DNA of 64,000 nucleotides from positions 62,001 to 126,000 of the forward strand of contig JAHRBC010000002.1 of assembly GCA_022702545.1 (NCBI GenBank), read 5' to 3'. This document shows positions 25,990-38,345 of this stretch, piece by piece. Positions within the stretch are counted from its first letter, which is position 1. Each line of letters starts with the position of its first letter. This stretch comes from Phycomyces nitens. Lineage: Eukaryota > Mucoromycota > Mucoromycetes > Mucorales > Phycomycetaceae. The notes under the pieces were generated by a model. That model searched no databases and was not told the origin of the DNA. It saw only the letters and a program-made list of their open reading frames with translations. The position numbers were made by a program, and so were the translations under genes.

Positions 25990-26217
25990 TCACCATCCAC
26001 TGCTTGTCTGTGGTTCCCCCCAACCACTGTCTGCTGCGGCAGGTTCATCGCCCCACCCCTGGTTTGTGCTTTCGTCTTTGAGTCTGAACTTCTTTAACAG
26101 GTCATCTCGTGATTGTTCCTTGGTGATTGTTATATCAATAGCGGTAGACTCTTTCATCTTGAGCCATTCAGATTGAGTTTTCCATTGGGGATTTCCGGGA
26201 TGTGATGGTGGTTTCAT
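25990..26217 (-). CDS. Small hypothetical protein with Trp-Gly-rich end
   Basis: An open frame of 75 codons starts at an ATG at 26217 and stops at TGA 25990-25992. It lies convergent with SKN7 and divergent from ERB1. The product is hydrophilic: WKTQSEWLKMKESTAIDI, then a charged helix-like DDLLKKFRLKDE, then a Gly/Trp-rich tail (NQGWGDEP, SGWGEP, SSGW). Composition and the isolated position between two genes suggest a real small gene. An upstream exon is possible. I do not recognise the family. Confidence 0.45.
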   Translation of the reverse strand: MKPPSHPGNPQWKTQSEWLKMKESTAIDITITKEQSRDDLLKKFRLKDESTNQGWGDEPAAADSGWGEPQTSSGW

Positions 26218-26661
26218 ATTTGAATAAGAAAGAGATGGTGTCTATCAAAATTTCCCTCTTGGACACTTTGGTGTGACTTGAAATAAAAACTAACCCTCCC
26301 CCTCTCCTTCTTCCTCTCCCTCTCCCTCCCCTCTCTTGTTTCCTACAACATATTATTCCTCCTTGACCCATCTTGACCTTTTTCTTTTATATATATATAA
26401 ACCGCCCAAGATCAAATCCTAGAGCCAAGAGTCGGTTTCCCATGGACTGCCACAGCCTATTTCCATACCCATGGTTTCCCCAAATGTTTAAAAGAAAGAA
26501 AGAAACGTTGTCGGACACTCAAAAATGGAAGCAGGAAATAATGTGACTGTAAAGCAGCTTGTGTGGGATCCGCAAAGCCACGCTTCTCGTTTTTCCTTCT
26601 TTGCGCCTTTCGATTTTTTCCTGTTCCATACTGCTCTCTTTGACTACATATTTCCACAGTC

Positions 26662-29568
26662 ATGCCCAAGCGTACACCCACCAAGAACGCGCCGAAATCA
26701 AAGTCGACAAAGCCCTCGACTTTTGCTCCCACTAGATCTTCAGCAGCAGCAGCAAACACCACCAAGGCAGCCAAACCTGCTACCACAAAGCCTTCTCGTA
26801 AGAGACAGGTAGTCGAAGAGGAAAGCAGCGATGAAGACCAAGTTGAAGATTTCGGGGATGTCGAGATCGATATGGGTTCTTCCGATGAAGAGCAGGACGA
26901 TGAAATGAATGGATCGGACAGTGAGATTGAAGAGTTTCCTGAATTGACATTGAGCGACGATGAAGAAGAAGATCTCGAGCCATTACAGGAATCCGAAGAC
27001 GAGGAAGAAGAAGAAGACGAGGACGAGGACGAGGCAATCGAAGGAGACAGTGACACTGATGATTACTTGGGTGGTGATAGTCTGGATGAAGCTGATCTAG
27101 AAGAGGAGGAAGGCTTGCCTTATGTCGGGTAAGTCTTTTTTTTTTATATAAAAAAAAAGAGAGAGAGATTGCAATATATTTGTCCTCTTTGCATAATCGA
27201 GAAAAAATAGACATACAAATGACTAACAATTGTGTATCATATAGCCCCAAGATGGCCAACGGAAAGATGCCCAAACACAGACTTCCTGACATTGAAGCCA
27301 ACTATGACAGTGATTCATCCACCGAGGAGGTATTTATTAAAAAAAAGGATAAAGATCAGGAACCATGGGCTGATGAAAAGCATGGAATCAATAGACAGAA
27401 AACACTATTGGAAATATCCCTCTCGAATGGTACAAGGACCTTCCTCATATTGGTTACGATATCGATGGCAAGAAGATCCTTAAACCTGCCACTGCAGATG
27501 AACTCGAAAAATTTTTGGCCACCATGGAAGATCCCGATTCATGGAAGACCGTACGCAGTGATAGAGAAGGACGTGATATTGTCTTGAACGACGAGGAAAT
27601 GGATATCATTCAGCGTCTCCAGGGTGGAAATATCCCTGATGCTGACTATAACCCTTATGAGCCTACTGTCGAATGGTTCACTAGCAAGACCGAGGTCATG
27701 CCTCTGTCTGCTCGCCCTGAACCCAAGAGACGCTTCGTTCCTTCCAAGTGGGAAGCCAAAAAGGTAGAGTCGCGTATTCAGCTCGGGAATCGCAGACTAG
27801 AAAGTTAACTAATAGATGTTTTTTGTTTTGTTTTGCTAGGTGATGAAAATTGTGCGTGCTATCCGTGAGGGCCGCATTGTTCCTCGTAAGCCCAAGGATG
27901 AGAAGCCCCGCTTTTACAACCTGTGGGGTGATGATGATAAGGATCGTGAGGAACATGTTATGCACGTTGCTGCACCAAAGATGAAATTGCCAGAACACGA
28001 CGAGAGTTACAACCCTCCTGCCGAGTATCTTCCTGACGAAGAGGAAGTTAAGCAGTGGAACGAGATGGAGGATGAAGAGCGTCCCAAGAACTACTTGCCC
28101 AAGAAGTAATTGTCCTACTATACATATTACAAGATGGATATATATTAATTACTTTGCTTGTTTCTAGATATGCAAGCTTGCGTCAGGTACCTGCCTATGA
28201 TCGTTTCATCCAGGAACGTTTCCAGCGCTGTCTTGATCTTTACCTTGCACCACGTGTCAGAAAGAACAGAGTAAGTCTAAAAGGATTAAACAAGATGCCC
28301 AATTGCTGCAACCTTCTCACTATCTTTATAGCTCAACATTGATCCAGAATCACTTGTTCCCAAGCTCCCCAGCCCTAAAGACCTCCAACCCTTCCCTACT
28401 CACCAATCCATTGCATACGAGGGACACACTGCCCGTATCCGTTGTTTGTCCGTACACCCCGCAGGTCTCTATGCTGTCTCTGGTGCAGATGATCAGACTG
28501 TTCGTCTCTGGGAAGTATCTACCGGACGTTGCCTCTTCCTGTGGAAGTTTGACGCCGTTATCCACTCTATTGCATGGAACACCAATGCTGATATGTGGCT
28601 CTTTGCTGTGTCGGTTGGTGAGGGTGAAGTTCTATTGATTGCTCCTCCAAAGCTCTGCAGTCCCGAACAGATGATGACTATTGATGCGTTTGTAAAGGGA
28701 GGATTCGCAAATGTCGATGAAGAAAAGAGTAAGGCTGTATCCTGGACTCGTCCTACTGAGGATGAAGAAGAGAAGTACGGCTTCAAGGTTAGACTGGTCC
28801 ATACCCAGGCTGTCAAGCAGGTTACATGGCATCGTAAGGGAGACTACTTTGCTACTGTTGCACCCGATGCCAAAAACTTTGCTGTCCTTATCCATCAAAC
28901 CACCAAACACTCCACCCAGACACCCTTTAGACGCCTCAAGGGTCTTATCCAAAAGGTTGCATTCCATCCCATCAAGCCCATATTCTTTGTTGCAACCCAA
29001 ATCTATGTCCGTGTCTATGATCTCATGCGGCAAGAGTTGGTCAAGACACTCCAGCCAAGTGTCAAGTGGATTTCTAGCATTGATGTCCACCCTGCAGGTG
29101 ATAACGTTATTATCGGTAGTTACGACAAGAAGGTGTGCTGGTTTGATATGGATCTTAGCTCACGGCCATACAAATCCTTGAGGTAAGACAATTAGTTGGT
29201 AGCCATAAAAGAAGCATGTGTAATTAATTGATGGCATTTGATATAGATTCCATGCCAAGGCTGTTCGTCAGGTTACGTATCACAAGAGATACCCACTCTT
29301 TGCCTCTGCTTCAGACGATGGCACTATCCAGATCTTTTATGGAATGGTCTATAATGATCTTCTTCAGAACCCTCTTATTGTTCCTGTAAAGATCCTTAGA
29401 GGTCACACAGAAAAGGACGGATTGGGTAAGCACAGCGATCCGGGCGCCATAAACACATCTTCTAACCCTGTAATATGATCTCTAGGTGTTTTGAATATCG
29501 AATTCCATCCTACCCAGCCATGGATCTTTTCATCTGGTGCCGATGGTTCATTGAGATTGTGGACCTAA
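26662..29568 (+). CDS. ERB1: Ribosome biogenesis protein ERB1/BOP1
   Basis: Eight exons (26662-27128, 27245-27329, 27395-27763, 27840-28105, 28168-28270, 28332-29182, 29247-29425, 29486-29568) give 800 residues. A basic Ala/Lys/Thr start is followed by a long acidic region (about 50-155) and the BOP1 N-terminal domain (about 190-430; [62 protein letters not shown]). A C-terminal WD40 beta-propeller follows (about 470-800; [41 protein letters not shown]). Erb1 forms the PeBoW complex with Nop7 and Ytm1 and is needed for 27S pre-rRNA processing and 60S assembly in the nucleolus. The 65-base intron 2 follows an A8 run. An A-tract sequencing slip would be an alternative explanation for the frame change there. 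Confidence 0.96.
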
Positions 29569-29807
29569 ATGAAAGTGGGGAACAAAAGAGAGAGAGGGAG
29601 AGAGATATAGAGTATTTGCATTCAACAGTAAAATTGTTTTTTTTATATATATTGTCAACAGAAGGGTGCCTTTTGCAAATCCAAACTTCTTTCATGTCAA
29701 CATGAAAAAGGAGGCTAATGATGTCGTCTAAAGTGTCCTCAAGAAAAATAACATACTCTCTCTTTGTGATTATTGTTGCCTTGTTGTTTTTGTTGCTTTA
29801 TTGTCTA

Positions 29808-30128
29808 CCGTTCGTTCTGCTTGTCCAGTCTCTTTACTTCGGTCTGGAGTGCTTTTTTGTACTCTGCGGTGGCAGTTGGTGAGACGCCAGTACGGATACC
29901 AAGCGACACGGGTGAGAGACGAGACGCTCCAAACCAGCCAAACTTGAAAACCAACTCGTTTGCCAGAATCTCACCCAGGCCGAGCATGACACCGTTGAAG
30001 AAGGGAAGTATGAAATTGATGGCCGTGGATTTCAGTAGCCAGACAAAGGTCGGGTTGCGATACCACGATTGGGTGATGATCATTCCATCAGATTGTTTTG
30101 TGAGTGAGGCTTTGTCGTTGGATGTCAT
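29808..30128 (-). CDS. MIM1: Mitochondrial import protein 1 (MIM1)
   Basis: Intronless, 107 residues from the Met at 30128. The in-frame Met at 30161 would add a hydrophobic MFVFLAIFITQ, less like the family. The single membrane segment has the family signature: INFILPFFNGVMLGLGEIL followed by ANELVFKFGWFG, including the G-x-x-x-G-type spacing. Mim1, with Mim2, forms a complex in the outer mitochondrial membrane that inserts alpha-helical proteins such as Tom70 and Tom20. The C-terminal tail is charged (EYKKALQTEVKRLDKQNER). It is convergent with ERB1 and divergent from OST5, with which it shares a spacer of about 200 bases. Confidence 0.85.
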
Positions 30129-30327
30129 TTGTGTAATAAATATCGCCAAGAAAACAAACACGGCCCTCTTTGGCTTTACACGCTTATTCTACGTCAGCAC
30201 ACTCTCTAATTTTCTTTGCTTGCGGACACTGAAACGTCTTGCTAATAACTAAAAGCGGCAAACCTACAGAACAGAAAAGCAAGCCAGCCAGTCAGACCAC
30301 TCCAACACACTTTTTTTTTGTTGCAAC

Positions 30328-30701
30328 ATGTCTGGACTCGTAAGCACTTTATCATCATCATAATCATAATCATCAAATCGCCTGGCTTAAATCTAACGAT
30401 GCATCTCAGGAAGAATGGATGAATTCCGCGCCAGTTACAGCACCCGTCCCTCCAATGCTCTATCCTCTGCTGGCCTATATCAGTCTTTCTGGCGGCCTCT
30501 TGGCAACCGGCATGTTTGTTGTGTAAGTAATTCAGACTCTTTATTATTTTGTTTGTTTATTGGCTCACAATCTATTGCTGGTCCATTAGCCAGGAGAAAA
30601 ACACTGCCATTGAAAAGCAAGTCCAGACTTCCGTTGTTGCCGCCTTCTTTCTCGGCCTAGGAACCATTTTTACATCAATCTCTGTCGGTATCTATGTATA
30701 G
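30328..30701 (+). CDS. OST5: Oligosaccharyltransferase subunit OST5/TMEM258
   Basis: Three exons (30328-30339, 30410-30522, 30590-30701) give 78 residues, the same size as human TMEM258. There are two membrane helices: LYPLLAYISLSGGLLATGMF at about 20-42 and VVAAFFLGLGTIFTSISVGI at about 56-77. The protein ends in VGIYV exactly as the family does. The protein is a small ER-membrane subunit of the oligosaccharyltransferase complex that N-glycosylates secretory proteins, and contacts Ost1 and Stt3. Exon 1 is only four codons, so this gene is easily missed by automated calls. Confidence 0.88.
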
Positions 30702-31640
30702 GGCAGTAGAATGTGATTTAAAGAAAGTGGTCGACGCGACAATGTTGATAAATGTTACAAAATATCATATAAAGACTATAAAACATCAATATTTCTGGTA
30801 TTAAGCAGGTAAATATGATTTCAAGCTAATTAATTGATGGTTTTTTGGAATAAGGAGGATTCCCCAATTTACACGATTATTAAAAAGCATTGGCCTTGAT
30901 TGCTCAAGAGGATTGGAATATTGGGTCAAATCAAATTAAAACAACAACAAAAGAGCTGCAAACCGTTTTGTCCTGTGCAATATATAGTGCAAGCTGGTAG
31001 ATTTTGTTCGTTCTGGAAAAATAGCTGGCCAGTTTGTTGGAAAATGCTCATCTTTTTTATACCTTGGTCTTTTTTTGGGGGAGGGTTCAAATTGACGGTT
31101 CAGAGAGATTATTGCTGGCTATATGGTGTAAAGGCTTTGTTGCTGTAAGACAATGTGTGTGTGTTTTTTTAAAAAAAGAAAGAAATTTGATTATATATAT
31201 ATATATATATATTGGCTATACTTTGATATACATCTAGAAATTCTGTAGATACCTCTGGAGATGTACTTTGGTTTTCGGTGGATTTACAGTTAAAGACTGA
31301 TAAATGTCAAGTCATCAGGGGCACTGCTGTGAGCCCAGAGTCACCAGCCTCACCAGCTAATCAGAATATATTCTCCGCTCAGGGATTCTGTCCAATAATA
31401 AATTCAAGGGTTCAACCAAGCGACTAGACTGAAAGATAATTAGTTTCTGATTAATTATTATCTTGTTTTTCTTTTTCATATAGACTTTCTATAGGTGATA
31501 TTGTTATTTTTGTTGGTTAAAAACAATTGTAATAGCTTTTCATATCTCTATAAAGCATTTCTCTCAAGAAGCAAAGTGTTTTTTTAAGTGTATATTTTAT
31601 TATGTCTGATTTAACAACATCATTAGCCAAGTCATCATTG
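30702..31640. other. Spacer between OST5 and the Harbinger relic
   Basis: AT-rich, with a TA run near 31193-31210. No gene is seen. A GGGGCACTGCTGTGAGCCC segment near 31319 might be a transposon end, but I found no inverted partner right of the relic. Confidence 0.45.
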
Positions 31641-31646
31641 TCACCG

Positions 31647-32882
31647 TCATCCAGATGACCTCCTTGTCCATGCATTTCTAGCTGCTTTTTCTCTCTCCAG
31701 CTCTTCCCAATAACTTTTTGTTTGGATGATATTGCTATTATCATTTTGGTCCAACAAAAAGTTATTGAGGAAGACGCAAACCTCGATCCAGGAACTCGCC
31801 ATCTGGACATCGTCTTCTGTCTTGATCTTGATGGGAATCTCCTTGAGAGAGTAGAATCTCTCCTTGAGGATCCCAAAGGCATGCTCGATTCTAATACGCA
31901 TCATTGAAATGTACGTATTAAATTTTTCGTCAGATTGGTGCAACATCTGGCCTCGTGGCTTCTTCTTGATTGTCACCACGTGGGATGTCGCCATGTACCC
32001 ACTGTCAGCCAAGACATACTGGTTACCAGAGAAGAATTCCTCTGGATATCTACCCAGGTATGACTCCATGAAAACACGCATATCATGGGAGCCTCCAAAA
32101 AAAACCCCCAGAGGAGAAGTATCGGATCTTTTTGTTGTGGTTACAGATCGCCAGAGTGTTGATACAATACTGCCCCCTCCGACCAAAAAAACGCGTCCTT
32201 TTTGAAAGAGGGTCCCTTTGCCAGTGTAAAAGTGCACCCATCCAAGAACCCAACCAGGTCCGGGAACCCCAGTCGCTCCTTATTCTTCCTGATTATCTCA
32301 GCCTTCTCGGCTTCTCCAGGCCAGAACACGTAATCAGTCTTCATCGACAAAATGACTTTGAAGAAGCAAAGTGTAAAATTCCCTACACTTCCCTCTGATC
32401 AAATAAACAGAAAGTATATATCAGTATACTATATAGAATAATTACAATAAATATAATACTTTAGTTTATTACTTACTTGCAATGCCATATTTCTGAGAAA
32501 TTCTACTCTCTGACACTCTATTGCCATTAGCACCCAGTCTTTCGAGAACCATTGCAACCTGGAGCTTGACATTGGTCTGGGCACTCTTCGTGGTTGACTG
32601 GTACAAGGGATGATCCTTGATCATGTCGTATAGCTTGGCAAAGGATACCTTGTTCACCCTCATTTCCTCGACAAAGGCAGTATTATTCATGGTATCCAAG
32701 AAGACTATTCTCTCTTCTTTCGTCATCACCTTTGGCAACCTGTTCTTTCTGCTATGGGCATATCTCCACAATTCAAGGGAATTTGCAGCGTAAGAATCAG
32801 CCAGTCCCTGTTTGATGTATATGCTGGAAAAGTCTTTCATCTCATCATCCATATCATCACGAATGTTTCCGAGGTTTCTCAT
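31647..32882 (-). pseudogene. PIF/Harbinger-type (HARBI1-like) transposase, frameshifted
   Basis: On the minus strand an N-terminal exon starts near 32882 (MRNLGNIRDDMDDEM, later LQVAMVLERLGANGNRVS, a helix-turn-helix) and ends near 32474. After an intron of roughly 80 bases comes the DDE_Tnp_4 nuclease domain: VGFLDGC (first Asp), LADSGYM (second Asp) and RIRIEHAFGILKERF (Glu). Between the first and second Asp the family reading moves through three frames, with shifts at a GGGGG run (about 32190) and a T8 run (about 32098-32106). The copy is therefore disabled, unless both homopolymers are sequencing errors. Terminal repeats and the 3-base target duplication were not found. Confidence 0.8.
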
Positions 32883-32884
32883 AA

Positions 32885-34866
32885 TAGAATTGCTTTCTTT
32901 GCTGCTATCATTGGCTAGTTTTTAGAGCACTGTCAAGATGTCTGGGAGCCCTTTTTCTTGTTTCTTGGTTTCTTGGTGTATTTAGGGATTTTGTTGAATA
33001 GAGAAGAATAAGAGTGATTTATTATTAATTTAATGATTGATTACGTACTTTTATAATTATTATTTTTTGGATTTGGCTTTAAATTATATCCTATCAAAAA
33101 GAAACAGAGTTATTTGCTTTTTCATGCATATTTGAACATGATTTTAAATAATCAAAATAAAATCTGGAGTCTTTTATTATTTATTTACCAGCATATCCAT
33201 TAATATTTTACCATGGCAAATTTGAACTAAAAGGCAGAATATATTATGGCTGATTATCCCTAGCATATATATATATATCAATGATATGTGGATAATGTAA
33301 ATGGTTACTGAAATATACAATAATAAAACATGTTCCTGAATCACTTGTTTCATATCAATCTTACAACCTCTTTTAACAATAAAATGTTTTTTGATGCCAG
33401 TGGTTAATATTTCTTGGCTTGTGAGGATTTGTAATTGTGTCTGCTCAAACATCTCAAAGACATTGTGATAATACTAATAATAATAATAATATTGTCGGAA
33501 ATATTATGCAGGCAGCTTTTTTGCAAGTAGTAAAAAAAAAAAGTCATAATTTTCCTCATTTTCAGGTGCAACAATTAAACATTTTCTTTTAATGAATATA
33601 TAGCATTATCAACTGAAGCAGTTCAGATGGCAAATAACAATTACATGGAAATGCATGCAGAATATCCATAATGTTAATATTGAATGCAAGTGTATAATCT
33701 TAATCAACTTACATGCTAAATTGCAGCCACTTTATATCTAGTTCTTTTGATCGATATATATATATATATATATATATAATTCTGGTAGACCAACTTTGAT
33801 AAAGTTCCTCAACGAGGTTTTTTTTGGTGAACTTTGGCCAGTCATTTTCGCCTGCAATTAGGAGTGGCCTTTACTCTATTGCAAACTTTGACAAGATCTC
33901 CAAAGGTGCTCATTACTCAAGTATATAGTGAGTAATGCAATTTCAAAAGATGTCTAGGCAATTATATGTGGCGGCAAACTGCTCATATGGCTTCAGGGAA
34001 CACAATCCTTCCAAAAGAAGCCATACATGTACAGCTCACTCATTTATGCCCTGTCCGTTCTCTCCCTTTGCCCTGAACACAAAGTCAATATCAACCACTG
34101 GAAAGACAATGAGTTGCAGGCATATCATGCTTGATATCTACAATGATCCTAATTTGACTTGGCCAGAAAAAGACAATCATTTGCTTACAAATGACCAGTT
34201 TATTTTATTTATTTATTCAAAAACGGATAAACTTTACCAGCTGTGCTGTCAGTGTCAGTGTCAGTATGACGTCCCCCCCTTTTTTTTGTTTTTGTTTTGG
34301 ATAGAAACTGTCTTGTTAGGGTTCTTTATGCCATGAAAGTATTTGGGTGGTACTCTCTCTTTCTTGCCAAAGAACCAAGTCAATGTCATAAACGAACCCT
34401 TGAATATATATACATATTAATATTATTATTATTATTATTATTGCTTAATGACTTTTGCCAACTGCAAGGAATCTCATTTGACCAGGCAACAGATTTCACC
34501 ACTGGCCTACTAGCCAGCTTATGTTTTTTCCTGATCATTTCAAGTGTGTCTGACTATAATCTCTGGGCAGCCCAGGATTACATGAAGAATGAGATTAATA
34601 GCCGAGCAGATCCATGCTCTTGTGGAATCAAGACGAATCGCTACAGAACAAATGGTATCGTGAGGGCTACATAGTCTGTGATCCTCGTTGACATCATAAA
34701 GTGTTTAATCTTGCTACAAATCTATATTAATATTTTGGAATCCCAGTCCAAACAAATCCTCTCTTTTGTTTTCTTTAATTTTTTCTTTTTTTCTTTAAAG
34801 ACATGTGTAGGGATGGCTTGTTCATTTTGTGCATTATATTGAATGACTAGAGGAAAAAATGGTGTG

Positions 34867-34908
<42 letters not shown>

Positions 34909-35206
34909 GAGTCAAGTCAACTAAAGACGATCAATTATATATTTTAATAAAATATAAAATATAAAATATAAATAAATAAACCTTTTTTTAAAAAAAACAA
35001 AAATAAATGCTATCAGGGCATGTATACATATATGGGTCTGTTCACAAGTACTCCTATATCTTGGGACATAAAGACAAGCTTACAACATGTGGTATCTTGA
35101 ATATTGCGGGATGCTGCCAATCACTTTATGTGACCATCTTTAGCAGATATAAAGCACATAAACTCCGGTATACTTGCATCCTTGTCCTCTCATAAATCCA
35201 TCAGTT
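32885..35206. other. AT-rich spacer, no supported gene
   Basis: More than 2.3 kb with TA microsatellites (about 33758-33778 and 34871-34903) and TTA repeats (about 34420-34441). Open frames of up to 133 codons occur (for example 33935-34336), but composition and lack of motifs do not support them. Confidence 0.5.
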
Positions 35207-37381
35207 ATGAAGAACACTGCCCCAAAGGCGATTTCGTTGCGTCTGCCCACCGAAGTACTAGCCCGTCTTCGCAGTGCTCAAGACGGGCACAAAAATTTTA
35301 AGCTCGATGTCACCAGTAATGGTGTCGTAAGTGATCTTGCAATATATCTCGTTCTCTCCCTCTCGTTCTCTCTCGTTTTCTCTCGTTTTCTCTCTCTCTC
35401 TCTCGTTCTCTCTCTCTCTCGTTCTCTCTTTCTCTTTCTCAATATATACATTGCATCTTTAGAACATCATCCTAGACGACAAAACGTATGCCATAGCCCT
35501 CAAAAAGTCCAATGATCCCGCTCATCTCTACCGTCAACCAAGCCATGCGACCTCAATGATCCATTCGGCAGACATTACCTACACCGGCACTGTCAAGGAA
35601 ATCCCAACAGTCATTGAACAACAACCACCCACAAAGAGGGATCGTACTATTGATGACGCAGACAGAACAGAGACCCCGGCACCAAAGAAGCTAAAGAAGC
35701 CATCTTCCAGGCGCACCCTGCCCGCTTCCCAGTCTCCTAGTCTTCCGACAGATCAACCAGTCGTACGGCGCAGTAGTACCAGCAGTCGAGGACCCTCTGA
35801 AAAACACCCTCAAGCACATCCCACAACTCCTCTCACCAACCAACTCTTACGGGTCTCTGGATCCACGCCAATCGGCTCAGCGCACTCCAAGCCAAACACT
35901 CCTACCCAAAAGATCTCCAATGTCAACCCTGTCCGTAGAGCATCCAGTACGGACAGAGCACCAAGACGAAGAAAGAGCATTGAGTCACCTAGACCCTTGG
36001 TTCCAACAAATGCCATTCGTGAAAAGATCATCCATATACTCGCTGCAGAATCACTTAGTCTACAAGCACTGTCACGAAAACTGGGTGTCAGTACCTCGAC
36101 ATTTATGCCAATCCTTAAAAAGGTAGATATCTTTTTTGTAGACCTGTTTGTTTGTTCCTAGTCTTTACAGAATTCATTGTTTATTATTTTGGTTTTTTCA
36201 GGTAGCCTTGTCAGCAAATGGACTCTGGTATCTTATGCCTGAAATATATACAGAGATCAAGATATGGACATGGCCTGGGTACGATGACAAGACTCGACGC
36301 GCCATTGCCAGAGATGCAGAAGAGATGTACGATCGGGAGAAATACGGTCCTGATGCGCCTGAACGTGCTAATCTTATTCCTCCACCTCATCCAAAGCAAC
36401 CAACACAATCATTACCCCACAAACAGGGTAGCCAGACATCTCCAGTATTAGAACAAAAGGCACTTTATAGAAAGAGAGACTTGAGTTTAGAAGATAGACC
36501 TCGCAAAAGATCCCCATCTCTCACCGCTCGTCGTGTATCAGAAAACCACGATGGTTCGGCCTCTGTGCACCAAAGAAAACGAGATCTTTTGGATATAAAG
36601 GCCGTAAAGGAAAAACCATTGTCAACTAGCATCAATAGATCAAAAGATGCCGACCTTGGATCCGTACACTCCATCTCACCCATTGACAGGATCATGGATC
36701 AAAAAGACAAAAAGTCTGCTCCCATCCACCCAACAACAACAACAACAACCTCTCGGCCAAAGCATACAGAATCAAAGAAATCTGTCCCAGCATCAACATC
36801 TAATCACACTCTACAAATCTCATCCACAAGGTCACCACAATTGGCTCCAAACGATCCTTTATCGCCACCAAAACCACCAGCCGATTCCAAGCGTGAGATG
36901 AGGCGTGTAAAAAAGGCACAAGGTATAAAGACGGTTAGGATTGTGTTTTAATCTCAAGGCAGTTTTAACAGGAATTACTGTAGATATATTAGCAAAGTGT
37001 TCTTCTGGGGAAGTTTTGGATGGATTTCCTCAACCATACCGTGTACCAAATGTCACATCTCAAGCACACTTTAATAAGCTCTGTGCTGAGCACAAAAATG
37101 CTCAGGAAGAAGCATGGGCACTCAAACACACAATTGATACACAATGTCCTGTTGTCCATGAATTATTCAAGAAGAATCTTGTAAATCTTGGGCCAAGTGA
37201 TGATGTATCTGAAAAGGTTAGAGAGGCATTTGAGAATCTTGGTGGCGATTCGAGAGATTGGGTCTATGTTGTGTACATGACAAAGCGGTTATTTTGGTTG
37301 ACCCAAAAGATCAAGCTTTTATATCCATTCATCGAAAACATCTGCTCCAAGAAAGAGTATACTATTCCAGACGGTATTTAA
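35207..37381 (+). CDS. ELL-family RNA polymerase II elongation factor, copy 1
   Basis: Exons 35207-35326, 35463-36122, 36202-36922 and 36972-37381 give 636 residues. The N-terminal domain (KAISLRLPTEVLARLRSAQ, then NIILDDKTYAIALKKS) matches the ELL N-terminal fold. A winged-helix block (about 235-310; IREKIIHILAAESLSLQAL, KLGV, then IYTEIKIWTWPGYDDKTRR) matches the ELL signature VIHLLAL plus WPGYSE. The middle is Ser/Pro/Lys-rich and disordered. The C-terminus (about 520-636) is an occludin/ELL-like helical domain. ELL suppresses polymerase pausing and joins super-elongation complexes. Intron 1 contains a long CTCTCG pyrimidine repeat. The next gene downstream is a paralogue with the same four-exon layout. 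Confidence 0.8.
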
Positions 37382-38267
37382 TTTACAAGCAAAAAAACAA
37401 AGAAAGAAAAAAAGAGAGACATTCACCAATCTATACACTACATACACTACATACACTACACCTACACTACATTTACACCTACACTTGCACATACACAATT
37501 ACACAATTACACAATTATACAATTATACACATACATTTCCGAGGTCTCTAACATGTAAAATTGTCTTGATATTTATTTATCAGTCTACGCTTTTGGCCTT
37601 GGATAATTCAGTTTAACCTGTAAATAATACTAGATAATACAAGAGTATTGCAGATTGAATAATAATAATAATAAAACAGAGACTTTTGTCTTGTAGAACA
37701 ATAACCATTGAATCAATAGTGTGCAATTTGGGTTATATTGACCATATCTATCTATAATATCTCCATGTTCTTTACCCTTTAAGATGCCATAAAAACACGC
37801 AACGCATGACTGCGGCAATCAAAGTGTGACTCGCGAAATCCCAGCAGAACAGAGTGACTCTGGATTGCTTCAGGGCCAAAATTGGGTAAAAAAGGGCACT
37901 CTGGTTCATTGCTTGTGGTTCTCGTAAAAAACATGATAAAGAGTATGAATTCATTTATTGTCATTACAATCTTGATTATTGGAATCTAATGCATCTTTTC
38001 ATACTTTTTAAAAATGTTTATTATGTTCCAAATCCTGGCTCCATTGACCAGTCCCCCAGAGTCTAGGGTACCTTTTATAATTCTAAAGACATATTAAAAA
38101 AATAAAGACTTCAAATGGCCTTTCAAACCGGCCAACATGGCAAAATACAAAAATATATATAATAAAAAAAAATTAAAGTCGCCCCCAAAAAACAAGAGAT
38201 TAAAACCAATTTGAAATTTTATTTTAATTTCAAAAATATATAAAATAAGAAAATCGTTTCAATAAGT

Positions 38268-38298
<31 letters not shown>

Positions 38299-38345
38299 AA
38301 TAAAATAGCCATTCTTTCCTGTTCTGTATATTAAGCTTGTTGGCC
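37382..38345. other. Spacer between the two ELL genes
   Basis: Contains short tandem repeats just after copy 1 (CATACACTA units near 37435-37460, ACACAATT units near 37495-37520) and TA-rich DNA at 38265-38300 before copy 2. No gene is seen. Confidence 0.55.

Noticed and set aside
26457..27056. Minus-strand Ser-rich open frame of 199 codons
   Set aside because: It is the complement of the Asp/Glu-rich acidic region of ERB1; acidic codons on one strand give Ser runs on the other.
33935..34674. Two overlapping plus-strand open frames of 133 and 125 codons
   Set aside because: They are AT-rich with no domain-like pattern and no splice model giving a longer protein.
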